Positions 1 to 7,349 of a stretch of DNA of 64,000 nt are shown here, piece by piece. The stretch lies in NCBI RefSeq assembly GCF_013155545.1, contig NZ_JABJVV010000023.1:1-64000 (forward strand), in the 5' to 3' direction. Position numbers and translations under genes: made by a program. This stretch comes from Caenimonas soli (GTDB lineage: Bacteria > Pseudomonadota > Gammaproteobacteria > Burkholderiales > Burkholderiaceae_C). Position 1 is the stretch's first letter. Each line of letters starts with the position of its first letter. The notes under the pieces are model-generated. The model made no database searches. It was not told where the DNA came from and saw only the letters and a list, made by a program, of their open reading frames with translations.

Positions 1-207
1 CACGGTACTGCGCGTGCGCGCCGGACGCGAACTGCGATCCCTCAAGCTGTTCTCGCCGCCTTGTTCAAAGCGCCGAAGCCACTTGCGCGCAGTCTGGCGG
101 CTGATGCCCGCGGCCTCGGCCGCGGGCATCAGCCCCAGGACAGAAATGCGTTCAACAAGCAATTTGCGACCCTCGAAGGTCAATCTGGCATTCTTATGGC
201 TGTTCAT
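1..207 (-). CDS. IS481-family transposase, N-terminal 69 codons (partial)
   Basis: The reading frame starts at an ATG (first residues MNSHKNARLTFEGRKLLVER) and stays open to the window edge. Residues 10-55 form a helix-turn-helix of the type that opens IS481/IS3-like transposases (AAEAAGISRQTARKWLRRF, then a Gly-rich turn and SLRDRSSRP). The DDE catalytic core would lie beyond the window. The start lies 86 bp inside the element terminus, a normal distance for the family. Whether the transposase is intact cannot be judged. Confidence 0.85.
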   Translation of the reverse strand, partial: MNSHKNARLTFEGRKLLVERISVLGLMPAAEAAGISRQTARKWLRRFEQGGENSLRDRSSRPARTRSTV

Positions 208-293
208 CCGGGGGAATTCCTCTGAGAGTGCTGAAGCGTCGTAACTCCAGTCTCCCAGACTCTTCCGGGTGAACAACCTATTGAAACATCACA
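1..293 (-). mobile_element. IS481-family insertion sequence, one end (runs off the window)
   Basis: Read on the minus strand, the element end begins TGTGATGTTTCAATAGGTTG, which closely resembles the remembered terminus of Bordetella IS481 (TGTGA, then TTCAATAGGTTGT). A transposase start lies inside it. The terminus abuts CTAG, and IS481 is known to prefer NCTAGN targets. Only this end is in the window, so the length and the other inverted repeat are unknown. Confidence 0.8.
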
Positions 294-294
294 G

Positions 295-1379
295 CTAGTG
301 TCCTGTCGCAGAAATACGTTTCGCTGCCCGCTCGATCTTCTGCAGGATTGAATCGGCGGTAGCCACCCATTGGAACGGTGAGGCATCGGCGTTGTAGCGC
401 TGCACAAACAGCTCAATTTGCTGCTTGAGTTCGCGCACGCTGGTAAACGAGTTGCGGCGGTGGCGCGCTCGGTGATCAGAGCGAACCAGCGCTCCACCTG
501 GTTGAGCCAAGAGCTGTAGGTCGGCGTGAAATGCAGATGAAACCGCGGGTGTCGCGCCAGCCACGCTTTGACCTTGGCGTGCTTGTGGGTCACGTAGTTA
601 TCCACAATCAGATGCAGGTCCAACTCGGCCGGAGTTTGCTTGTCGATCTGGCGCAGGAAGTCCAGGAACTCCTGATGGCGGTGCTGCGCTCGCACTCGCG
701 AGATGACTTGCCCGTTGGCCACATCAAGTGCGGCGAACAGCGTCGTGGTGCCGTGGCGAACATAGTCGTGGGTGATGCCTTCGACATAGCCCAATCCCAT
801 CGGCAATACCGGCTGGGTGCGCTCCAGCGCCTGAATCTGGCTCTTCTCGTCCACGCATAGCACCAAGGCGTGATCGGGCGGATTCAGATACAGCCCCGTG
901 ATGTCGCGCACCTTCTCCACGAAGGCGGGATCGTTGGAGAGCTTGAAGCTGCGCGAGCGATGCGGCTGCAAGCCGGCAGCGCGAAACAGCCGATGCGCCA
1001 TGTCCTTGCTGATATTGGCTTCGGCAGCAAAGCTGCGCACGCTCCAGTGCGTTTGCTTGGCCGGCCGCGTCTGCAGCGCCTGGTTCAGTAGATCGGCAAC
1101 CCGCTGATCATCCAACGAACGGGGACGCCCTGGGCGCAGCTCGCTTCGCAAGCCCGCCAGCCCTTGCTCGACATAGCGCTCGCGCCACTTGCGCACCGTG
1201 GGCTGCGAAATGCCCAGGCGCTCCCCGATGGCCGCCGGCCCAATACCCTCGGCCGTCATCAGAACAATGCGCGCGCGCAGCGCAACGGCCTGCGCGGTGC
1301 GCCGCGACCGCGCCAGTTTTTCCAGCTCCGCTCGCTGATCCTTGCTCAACTCGATCGTCGCATCCGCCCGCACATGCAT
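295..1379 (-). pseudogene. IS630-family transposase, frameshifted
   Basis: The start follows a GGAGGCGAGC ribosome site. Residues 1-70 hold a helix-turn-helix (GIGPAAIGERLGISQPTVRKW), and the DDE core follows: LVLCVDEKSQIQALERTQP (first Asp), LHLIVDNYVTHKH (second Asp) and TPTYSSWLNQVERWF (Glu). After WFALITERAT the frame leaves homology. The family's usual tail (RRNSFTSVRELKQQIELFVQ to the end) continues in the -1 frame from about position 460, and the two frames together would give about 360 aa, the normal length. No convincing slippery heptamer is visible, so a one-base deletion is more likely than programmed frameshifting. The stop TAG of the second frame is made from the duplicated TA plus the flanking base. 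Confidence 0.85.
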
Positions 1380-1449
1380 GCTCGCCTCCGGTAAACAATG
1401 TACCGGAAGTCATGCAAGAATCATGCAACGTATTTCTGCGACAGGACAC
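298..1449 (-). mobile_element. Complete IS630-family insertion sequence (1152 bp)
   Basis: The ends are perfect 23-bp inverted repeats (298-320 and 1427-1449, starting GTGTCCTGTCGCAGAAATAC when read inward from the left). They are flanked by a duplicated TA dinucleotide (296-297 and 1450-1451), the family's hallmark target duplication. One transposase gene nearly fills the element. It is inserted in the CTAG that holds the stop codon of the neighbouring nitroreductase gene, next to the IS481-type end. Both ends are identical, so the insertion looks recent, although the transposase frame is broken. Confidence 0.95.
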
Positions 1450-2177
1450 TAGTCCAGCCAACGGGTGAACTCTTCCACAGGCACGCGCGGCGTGTGGAAG
1501 CTGTTCACTTGGTGTGTTTCGTCGGCGTAGCCCAACGCCATGCCGCAAACCAGCATTTCGTCCGGGCCGGCGCCGATATGGGGCAGGATGATCTTCTTTG
1601 CATAGCCGTTCCAGGCGGCCTGCGGGCAGGTGTGCAGGCCGCGGGCTCGCGCTGCCACCATGATGTTCTGCATGAACATGCCGTAATCCACCAGCGAACC
1701 TCGCCCCATCGCCCGGTCCAGCGTGAACATGAATCCCACGGGCGCATCGAAGAAGCAGAAGTTCCTGTGGTGCTGGGCATGCATCTTGTCTTTTTCGCCC
1801 CTGGTAATGCCCAGCAGTCCGTAGAGTCCCCAGCCGTTCTCGCGGCGCCGGTCTATATAGGGCGAAGCCCATTTCTCCGGATAGTAGTCGTACTCTTCCT
1901 TGTATTCCGCCGCCAATGCAGGGTTGGCATAGATCGCGTCATGCGCCGCACAGACTTTCTCCACCAGGCTGTCGCGGCTCTTGCCCTGCAGCACATAGAC
2001 CTTCCAGGGCTGGGTGTTGGTGCCGGAGGAAGCACGTCGCGCAACGCGGAGGATTTCGGCGATGGTTTCACGCGAAACAGGCCGGGGCAGGAAGGCACGG
2101 GCCGAAAATCGGCTTTCGATCGCGGCGTCCACGCTGGCGGGATCCTCGACCAGGGTACTCACTTGGGATTTCGTCAC
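1449..2177 (-). CDS. Nitroreductase family protein
   Basis: The 242-aa protein has the FMN-binding nitroreductase fold signature. RFSARAF near residue 23 and the following SSGTNTQPWKVYVL segment bind flavin and phosphate, and a C-terminal CGMALGYAD segment is typical of the NfnB/PnbA-like subgroup. Such enzymes reduce nitroaromatics, quinones or similar acceptors with NAD(P)H; the substrate here is unknown. It is the last gene of a three-gene operon, and its start overlaps the stop of the upstream thioesterase by four bases. Its TAG stop consists of the IS630 target TA plus the terminal base of that IS. The same stop would exist without the IS, so the insertion leaves the protein unchanged. 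Confidence 0.9.
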   Translation of the reverse strand: MTKSQVSTLVEDPASVDAAIESRFSARAFLPRPVSRETIAEILRVARRASSGTNTQPWKVYVLQGKSRDSLVEKVCAAHDAIYANPALAAEYKEEYDYYPEKWASPYIDRRRENGWGLYGLLGITRGEKDKMHAQHHRNFCFFDAPVGFMFTLDRAMGRGSLVDYGMFMQNIMVAARARGLHTCPQAAWNGYAKKIILPHIGAGPDEMLVCGMALGYADETHQVNSFHTPRVPVEEFTRWLD

Positions 2178-2620
2178 TTCAGGGCCTCCAGAACCGATTT
2201 GAGTTTACCGGGCAGCTCGGTCGGCCGGCGCGTTGCGCGGTCCACATACACATGGACGAAATGCCCCTTGGCGGCCGTCAGCGGTTCGCCTTGCGCGAAC
2301 AGGCCCACTTCATAGCGAACGCTGGACCGGCCCATGTGGGCGACCCGCAGCCCCGCCTCCACCGATTGCGGAAATGCAATCGACGAGAAGTAGTTGCAGT
2401 GGGTCTCGATCACCAGGCCGATGACTTCGCCGTGATGGATATCCAGGGCGCCCTGCTCGATCAGGTGGGCATTGACCACGGTATCGAACCAGCTGTAATA
2501 GACGACGTTGTTCACGTGCCCATAGGCATCGTTGTCCATCCAGCGGGTGCTGATGGTGCGAAACGCGCGGTACGCACCGCGGGGGGAAGGCTGGGGCTTG
2601 TCGGTCACTGTGTCGGTCAT
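2174..2620 (-). CDS. Acyl-CoA thioesterase, 4HBT hot-dog family
   Basis: The 148-aa hot-dog thioesterase has the catalytic motif RWMDNDAYGHVNNVVYYSWF at residues 26-45. Asp29 lies in the position of the 4-hydroxybenzoyl-CoA thioesterase nucleophile/base. Such enzymes hydrolyse acyl-CoA or aryl-CoA thioesters in the cytoplasm. The gene overlaps its neighbours on both sides by four bases (ATGA), so the three genes are surely co-translated. The substrate is not evident; proximity to a phasin gene makes a link with hydroxyacyl-CoA or PHA metabolism possible but unproven. Confidence 0.9.
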   Translation of the reverse strand: MTDTVTDKPQPSPRGAYRAFRTISTRWMDNDAYGHVNNVVYYSWFDTVVNAHLIEQGALDIHHGEVIGLVIETHCNYFSSIAFPQSVEAGLRVAHMGRSSVRYEVGLFAQGEPLTAAKGHFVHVYVDRATRRPTELPGKLKSVLEALK

Positions 2621-3555
2621 CGCGCCAGATTCTGCCAGCGCCGTGCATATTCCGCCGCGACCCTGAAAGTGTTGACCTGCACCTGCACCGTGTCCTCGAT
2701 GCGCGCGCCATAGCCGCCCGCCATGGCGAACGCCAGCGGCAGTCGGCGCTGCCAGGCCCAGTCGAAGATGCGCCGGTCGCGGGCTTCCAGGCCATCCCAG
2801 GTAAGTTTCAGGCGCCCGAGACGGTCGCCCTCATGGGGGTCGGCACCCGCCAGATAGATGACGAGCCCCGGCTCGAACCGCTGCTCGAGTTCATCGAGGG
2901 CGCGCTCCAGCGCGTGCAGGTAGTCGTCGTCGCCGCAGCCGTCGGGAAGATCGATATCGAGGTCGCTCGCCTCTTTGCGAAACGGGAAGTTCTTCTGCCC
3001 GTGCAGCGAGAGCGTGAACACGCTCGGGTCATCGCGGAAAACGCGTGCCGTGCCGTTGCCCTGATGGACGTCGAGGTCCACGATGGCCACCTTCAGCGGC
3101 CGGGCGTGGGGGCCACATTCCCGGGCCCATTCCGCCTGCATGAGGCGCGACGCCACGGCAGCGTCGTTGAACACGCAGAACCCTCCACCTTTGTCGGCGT
3201 ACGCATGGTGCGTGCCGCCCGCGATGTTGGCGGCCACGCCCTCCTTGAAGGTGGCCCGGCAGGCGGCAATGGTGGCCCCGACCGAGCGGCGCGCCCGCTC
3301 TGCCATTGCCTCGCTCCAGGGAAAGCCGATTTCGCGCATGAGCTTGGGGTCGACTGAGCCATTCGAAATGGCGGCGATGTAAGCCGGGCTGTGAGCCAGC
3401 GCCAATTCGCCGTCTGTCGCGGGCAAGGCCTGCATGAGCTCGATCCCGGGCAGCTCGGCCGCCAGCCGATCCCTCAGCAGCTGGTACTTGGCCATGGGAA
3501 AGCGGTGCCCCGCCGGCAGGGGCAGCACGAACTGGGTGGCGTAGTAGACCTGCAT
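2617..3555 (-). CDS. Histone-deacetylase-like amidohydrolase
   Basis: This is a zinc amidohydrolase of the HDAC/AcuC/acetylpolyamine amidohydrolase superfamily, 312 aa from the chosen ATG (MQVYYATQF). The frame extends upstream, but that part is not conserved-looking. Visible motifs are the catalytic His pair in AGGTHHAYAD (residues 116-117), zinc ligands in IVDLDVHQGNGT (Asp162, His164), YLAGADPHEGD and a closing AMAGGYG loop. Bacterial members deacetylate acetylpolyamines, acetyl-lysine or related amides. It heads the operon with a thioesterase and nitroreductase and is divergent from phaP. No clear Shine-Dalgarno precedes the start, so the exact start is uncertain. Confidence 0.88.
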   Translation of the reverse strand: MQVYYATQFVLPLPAGHRFPMAKYQLLRDRLAAELPGIELMQALPATDGELALAHSPAYIAAISNGSVDPKLMREIGFPWSEAMAERARRSVGATIAACRATFKEGVAANIAGGTHHAYADKGGGFCVFNDAAVASRLMQAEWARECGPHARPLKVAIVDLDVHQGNGTARVFRDDPSVFTLSLHGQKNFPFRKEASDLDIDLPDGCGDDDYLHALERALDELEQRFEPGLVIYLAGADPHEGDRLGRLKLTWDGLEARDRRIFDWAWQRRLPLAFAMAGGYGARIEDTVQVQVNTFRVAAEYARRWQNLAR

Positions 3556-3610
3556 GACGAGATTGTGTCCCGGCAGTGAAAACCCCTGTTTTAGGCAAGC
3601 GGTTCTAGAA

Positions 3611-3625
3611 TGTTGCATTGCAGCA
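3611..3625 (-). promoter_or_regulatory. Putative PhaR-type operator, deacetylase side
   Basis: The sequence TGTTGCATTGCAGCA is a near-perfect dyad built around TGCA. A 14-of-15 identical copy in reverse orientation lies 45 bp away at the phasin promoter. TGC-rich dyads upstream of phasin genes are the known targets of the PHA-sensing repressor PhaR. Assignment is by similarity only. Confidence 0.55.
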
Positions 3626-3633
3626 AAAACCCC

Positions 3634-3661
3634 TTGCAAAGCTCCTGGAGACCTCTATACT
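3634..3661 (+). promoter_or_regulatory. Sigma-70-like promoter of phaP
   Basis: The -35 TTGCAA and -10 TATACT are separated by 16 bp, about 93 bp upstream of the phasin start. The predicted transcription start falls at the edge of the downstream dyad, so a repressor bound there would block initiation. Confidence 0.6.
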
Positions 3662-3669
3662 CGACCCCA

Positions 3670-3684
3670 TGCTGCACTGCAACA
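3670..3684 (+). promoter_or_regulatory. Putative PhaR-type operator, phasin side
   Basis: TGCTGCACTGCAACA is the reverse complement of the deacetylase-side dyad apart from one base. It lies just downstream of the phaP -10 box, a typical repressor position. PhaR control of phasin by release onto nascent PHA granules is established in Cupriavidus and Paracoccus. No phaR gene is in the window. Confidence 0.55.
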
Positions 3685-3753
3685 TAAACAGGGCCAGGGG
3701 CCCAAGTTCAGAGCAGACGTTGATCCCCACCTAAACCCAATGGAGAATTTCAT

Positions 3754-4302
3754 ATGTTGACCGCTGAACAAGTCCTGGCCTCGCAAAAAGCCACCGTCGA
3801 AACCCTCTTCGGCCTGACCACCAAGGCGTTCGAAGGCGTCGAGAAGCTCGTCGAGCTGAACCTGACCGCTTCCAAGGCCGCCCTGGGCGAAGCCGCCGGC
3901 ACCACGCAAGCCATCCTGGCCGTCAAGGACGCGCAAGAGCTGCTGGCCCTGCAAGCTTCCCTGTTCCAGCCCCTGGCCGAGAAGACCGCCGCCTACAGCC
4001 GTCATCTGTATGACATCGCTTCCGGCACCGGCGCCGAGTTCGGCAAGGCTTTCGAAGCCCAAACCGCTGAAGCCCAGAAGAAGTTCCTGGCTGTCGTGGA
4101 CAACGCCGCCAAGAACGCACCCGCCGGCAGCGAAACCGCCGTCGCCGTGTTCAAGAGCGCCGTTGCCGCCGGCAACAACGCCCTGGAATCGGTCCAGAAG
4201 GCCGTCAAGCAAGCCTCCGATGTCGCCGAAGCCAACTTCAACGCCGTGGCCAGCCAGGCCGTGAACGCTGCCAAGACCACCACGACTTCCAAGAAGCGTT
4301 AA
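3754..4302 (+). CDS. phaP: Phasin, PHA-granule surface protein
   Basis: The 182-aa Ala/Lys-rich amphipathic helical protein opens [20 protein letters not shown] and ends in a basic TTTTSKKR tail, typical of beta-proteobacterial phasins of the phasin_2 type. Phasins coat polyhydroxyalkanoate granules, limit granule coalescence and become abundant during storage. A clear GGAGA ribosome site lies seven bases before the ATG. The gene stands alone, followed by a hairpin-containing 3' region and a strong terminator. No PHA synthase is in the window. The divergent deacetylase operon shares its regulatory region. Confidence 0.95.
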   Translation: MLTAEQVLASQKATVETLFGLTTKAFEGVEKLVELNLTASKAALGEAAGTTQAILAVKDAQELLALQASLFQPLAEKTAAYSRHLYDIASGTGAEFGKAFEAQTAEAQKKFLAVVDNAAKNAPAGSETAVAVFKSAVAAGNNALESVQKAVKQASDVAEANFNAVASQAVNAAKTTTTSKKR

Positions 4303-4324
4303 TTCGTTCCTTGTATTTCAGAGG

Positions 4325-4349
4325 CCCGACTCCAGCTGAGTGGAGCGGG
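4325..4349 (+). other. Hairpin in the phaP 3' untranslated region
   Basis: CCCGACTCCA pairs with TGGAGCGGG around a short loop, giving a nine-pair stem with one bulged A but no T-run. It lies inside about 160 bases of 3' region before the real terminator. It may protect or process the mRNA, or belong to a 3'-derived small RNA. Confidence 0.3.
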
Positions 4350-4459
4350 AACTCTACAAGACACGGAGCATCTATTCGACACTCTTGTCATTGAACCGGA
4401 GTTCTTCAGGTTGTCTCCTCGGGTCCTTTCGACACCCTCACGGGTTCAGGGATCCTTCA

Positions 4460-4489
4460 AGCCCCAGTCGCAAGACTGGGGCTTTTTTT
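4460..4489. terminator. Rho-independent terminator between phaP and the patatin gene
   Basis: AGCCCCAGTC and GACTGGGGCT form a perfect 10-bp stem with a GCAA loop, followed by seven T. It ends phaP transcription. The stop codon of the convergent patatin gene lies inside its T-run, so on the minus strand the hairpin follows that gene directly. Confidence 0.92.
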
Positions 4490-5378
4490 ATTGCGCCTTG
4501 GCCGCGAGCGCGGCCTTCAGCTGGGGCAGCAGCCGCAGCATGGCCGCCCGGCCGGCCTCGATGGCCCGGCGCCGGGCGGTGAAGTCGGCGCCGCCTACGC
4601 CAGCCAACGCCGGCCGCACCACCACGTCGGCTTCGCGCAGCTCATAGCCATTGATGCTCTTGCCCATGATGGCAAAGGTCTGCAGCAGGATCTGCAGCGT
4701 GTCGCCCGCGGGGTTGCCCTCCGGGGCGCTCGAGATATCCACGGCCACCACCAATTCGGCTCCCATCTGCCGCGCATAGCGAACGGGCACGGGCGACACC
4801 AGTCCGCCGTCCACGTACTCGTGGCTGCCGATCTTCACGGGCAGGAAGACGGCCGGCACCGCGCTCGACGCACGCACTGCCGTGCCGGTATCGCCACGCT
4901 GGAACAGCACACCCTGGCCGCTGTTCAGGTCGGTGGCGACTATGCCCAGCGGCAAGGGCATTTGCTCGATGAGCTTGCCGCCGACATGCGCGTTGACATA
5001 GCGCGCCAGGGCTTCGCCGCGCAGCATGCCGCGGCTGAAAATCGGCAGTGTCCAGTCGGTGAAGGCCGCCTCCTCCATGTCCTGGGCGACTTGCTGCAGC
5101 TGCGCGCCGGTGCGGCCGCTGGCATAGAGCGCCGCCACCAAGCTGCCAGCGGAGGTGCCCACCACGAAGTCAGGCCGCAGGCCGGCCTCCTCCAGGACCT
5201 GGATCACGCCCACATGGGCGAACCCGCGCGCCGCGCCGCCGCCCAGCGCCAGCCCGATCTTGGGCGGCCGCTTGGCAATGGGTTGTGGCGGGGCGACCTG
5301 CTCGATCGGCGGCGCCGAGGCGCAAGCCCCCAGCAGCAGCGATGCGCAAAGGGCCAGCAACCAGGATCTGCAGTCCAT
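4488..5378 (-). CDS. Patatin-like phospholipase, lipoprotein
   Basis: The 296-aa patatin/RssA-type acyl hydrolase starts with a lipoprotein signal (LLALCASLLLGAC, lipid-modified Cys after LGA), so it is probably membrane anchored. The catalytic parts are the Gly-rich oxyanion loop GLALGGGAARGFAHVG, the nucleophile elbow VGTSAGS and the Asp in VDGGLVSP. The start was set at the ATG that gives the signal peptide; the longer upstream frame is antisense to the next gene and is not used. It is convergent with phaP and divergent from the iron-binding gene. It probably cleaves acyl chains from membrane lipids; the true substrate is unknown. Confidence 0.88.
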   Translation of the reverse strand: MDCRSWLLALCASLLLGACASAPPIEQVAPPQPIAKRPPKIGLALGGGAARGFAHVGVIQVLEEAGLRPDFVVGTSAGSLVAALYASGRTGAQLQQVAQDMEEAAFTDWTLPIFSRGMLRGEALARYVNAHVGGKLIEQMPLPLGIVATDLNSGQGVLFQRGDTGTAVRASSAVPAVFLPVKIGSHEYVDGGLVSPVPVRYARQMGAELVVAVDISSAPEGNPAGDTLQILLQTFAIMGKSINGYELREADVVVRPALAGVGGADFTARRRAIEAGRAAMLRLLPQLKAALAAKAQ

Positions 5379-5392
5379 GAGGCACTTACAAT

Positions 5393-5407
5393 TGAGAATG
5401 ATTCGTG
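5393..5407 (+). promoter_or_regulatory. Putative Fur box
   Basis: TGAGAATGATTCGTG fits the 7-1-7 Fur pattern TGATAATnATTATCA in 10 of its 14 arm positions (TGAGAAT, then ATTCGTG). It lies about 50 bp before the start of the iron-type binding protein, in the divergent region shared with the patatin gene. Iron-repressed expression of the binding protein is therefore expected. Confidence 0.5.
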
Positions 5408-5456
5408 TTTGCCTTATCATTGCGTTTATTCGTTCAACCGCTTCCAAGGAAATCCC

Positions 5457-6500
5457 ATGATCAAAAAGGCTGTTGGCCTGGCTTCCGTCCTGCTGGCCGT
5501 CTCGGCCGGCGCTTTTGCGCAGGAGCAGGTGCTGAACCTCTATTCGGCCCGCCACTATTCCACGGACGAAGCGCTCTACGCCAACTTCACCAAGGCGACC
5601 GGCATCAAGATCAACCGTGTCGATGCCGACGATGCCGGTATTCTCGCCCGGCTCAAGGCCGAGGGTACCGCCTCGCCCGCCGACGTGATCCTGCTGGTCG
5701 ATGCGGCGCGCCTGCACAAGGGCGAGGTCGAGGGCCTGTTCCAGCCCATCAAGTCCAAGCTGCTCGACGACGCGATCCCGGCCCAGTACCGGGCCAAGGC
5801 GACGCCGGAAGGAACGCCGTGGTTCGGCTTCTCCACCCGCGCCCGCGTCATCGTCTATGACAAGATCAAGGTCAAGCGCGAGGACGTGGACACCTACGAG
5901 GAACTGGCCGACCCCAAGAACAAGGGCAAGATCTGCATCCGCTCCGGATCGCACCCGTACAACCTGTCGCTGTTCGGCGCCATCACGGAACACCTGGGCG
6001 AGCAGAAGGCCGAGGCCTGGCTCAAGGGCGTCGTCGCCAACCTGGCGCGCGACCCCAAGGGCGGTGACACCGACCAGATCAAGGGCGTCGGTTCCGGCGA
6101 ATGCCAGATCGCGGTGAGCAACACCTACTACATCGCGCGCCTGCTGCGCTCCAGCAGCCCCGAGGACAAGGCGCTGATGGAGCGCGTGGGCGTGGTGTTC
6201 CCTAACCAGGCCTCCTGGGGCACCCACCTGAACATCGCCGGCGGCGCCGTTGCGAAGAACGCCAAGAACCCGGCCAATGCGGTGAAGTTCCTCGAGTACC
6301 TGGCCAGCGCCGAAGCGCAGAACTATTTTGCCAACGGCAACAACGAGTGGCCCACGGCCAAGGGCGTGAAGGTGAGCAACGCGGCCCTGCAGTCCATGAG
6401 CGGCGGCGGCGATTTCAAGACCGAAACCATTCCGCTGGCAGCCGTCGGGGCCAACCAGGTCAAGGTGCAGCAGATGCTGGACCGTGTCGGCTTCAAATAG
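5457..6500 (+). CDS. Fe3+ ABC transporter periplasmic binding protein (FbpA/FutA type)
   Basis: The 347-aa protein has a signal peptide ending AGAFAQ, then the family opening VLNLYSARHYSTDEALYANF. Further family segments are GTPWFGFSTRARVIVYDK, DPKNKGKICIRSGS and the Tyr-pair region SNTYYIARL, which in FbpA-like proteins carries the ferric-ion-binding tyrosines. It should deliver Fe3+ to an inner-membrane permease. No permease or ATPase gene follows, so the rest of the transporter lies elsewhere. AAGGA precedes the ATG by seven bases. A Fur-like site is upstream. The next gene, a dehydrogenase, has its own operator-like sequence. Confidence 0.9.
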   Translation: MIKKAVGLASVLLAVSAGAFAQEQVLNLYSARHYSTDEALYANFTKATGIKINRVDADDAGILARLKAEGTASPADVILLVDAARLHKGEVEGLFQPIKSKLLDDAIPAQYRAKATPEGTPWFGFSTRARVIVYDKIKVKREDVDTYEELADPKNKGKICIRSGSHPYNLSLFGAITEHLGEQKAEAWLKGVVANLARDPKGGDTDQIKGVGSGECQIAVSNTYYIARLLRSSSPEDKALMERVGVVFPNQASWGTHLNIAGGAVAKNAKNPANAVKFLEYLASAEAQNYFANGNNEWPTAKGVKVSNAALQSMSGGGDFKTETIPLAAVGANQVKVQQMLDRVGFK

Positions 6501-6512
6501 CATGGGCCATAA

Positions 6513-6533
6513 TTGACGTAACGTAAACGTCAA
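6513..6533 (+). promoter_or_regulatory. Inverted repeat resembling a LiuR operator
   Basis: TTGACGT and ACGTCAA are perfect inverted arms separated by AACGTAA, itself an ACGT-centred half site. A 7-2-7 reading (GTAACGT, AA, ACGTCAA) matches the remembered MerR-family LiuR pattern TTTACGT-N2-ACGTAAA. The downstream enzyme is of the class used in isoleucine breakdown, which LiuR is known to control. Confidence 0.45.
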
Positions 6534-6545
6534 TCAGGAGCACTC

Positions 6546-7304
6546 ATGGACATCAAGGGCAAGGTCTTCATCGTTACGGGCGGTGCGTCGGGGCTCGGCG
6601 AGGGAACGGCGCGCATGCTGGCGGCGGCCGGCGGCAAGGTCGTCGTCGCCGACATGCAGGCGGAAAAAGGCGAGGCCGTGGCCAAGGAAATCGGCGGCGC
6701 CTTCGTCAAATGCGACGTCAGCCAGGAAGCCGACGGCCAGGCCGTGGTGGCCAAGGCAGTGTCGCTGGGCAAGCTGATGGGCCTTGTGAACTGCGCGGGC
6801 ATCGCCCCTGCGGAAAAAACCGTGGGCAAGAACGGCGCGCATTCGCTGAGCCTGTTCGCCAAGACCATCACGGTCAACCTGGTCGGCAGCTTCAACATGA
6901 TCCGCCTGGCGGCAGATGCCATGACCAAGAACGAGCCCGAAAGCACCGGTGAGCGCGGCTGCATGATCTCGACCGCCTCGGTCGCCGCCTACGACGGCCA
7001 GATCGGCCAGGCCGCGTACAGCGCGTCCAAGGGCGGCGTGGTGGGCATGACCCTGCCGATCGCGCGCGACCTGGCGCGCAACGGCATCCGCAACATGACG
7101 ATCGCCCCCGGCATCTTCGGCACGCCCATGCTGTTCGGCATGCCCAAGGAGGTGCAGGACGCGCTGGCCGCCAGCGTGCCCTTCCCTTCGCGCCTGGGAA
7201 CGCCGGAAGACTATGCCAAGCTGGCCAAGCACATCTTCGAGAACGACATGCTCAATGGCGAGGTGATCCGCCTCGATGGCGCGATTCGCCTGGCACCACG
7301 CTAA
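6546..7304 (+). CDS. 3-hydroxyacyl-CoA dehydrogenase, SDR family (HSD10-like)
   Basis: This 252-aa short-chain dehydrogenase has the NAD-binding [12 protein letters not shown] (residues 11-22), NCAGIAP, the catalytic Ser in [14 protein letters not shown], and the YSASK Tyr/Lys pair. The long insert after NCAG and the ending [16 protein letters not shown] are typical of type II 3-hydroxyacyl-CoA dehydrogenases (HSD17B10, or 2-methyl-3-hydroxybutyryl-CoA dehydrogenase). It oxidises 3-hydroxyacyl-CoA to 3-ketoacyl-CoA with NAD. A GGAG site precedes the ATG. A close paralog lies in the hydroxycinnamate-type cluster near 57 kb. The operator-like repeat upstream argues for a role in branched-chain amino-acid degradation. 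Confidence 0.88.
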   Translation: MDIKGKVFIVTGGASGLGEGTARMLAAAGGKVVVADMQAEKGEAVAKEIGGAFVKCDVSQEADGQAVVAKAVSLGKLMGLVNCAGIAPAEKTVGKNGAHSLSLFAKTITVNLVGSFNMIRLAADAMTKNEPESTGERGCMISTASVAAYDGQIGQAAYSASKGGVVGMTLPIARDLARNGIRNMTIAPGIFGTPMLFGMPKEVQDALAASVPFPSRLGTPEDYAKLAKHIFENDMLNGEVIRLDGAIRLAPR

Positions 7305-7349
7305 GCAACGTTCGGATTAACATGCATCTCGCTCAACCGAGGAGATGCA

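Noticed and set aside
4488-6533. A 681-codon minus-strand frame running through the patatin and iron-binding genes
   Set aside because: Only the part up to 5378 has protein-like patatin sequence with a signal peptide. The upstream part is antisense to the iron-binding gene in GC-rich DNA.
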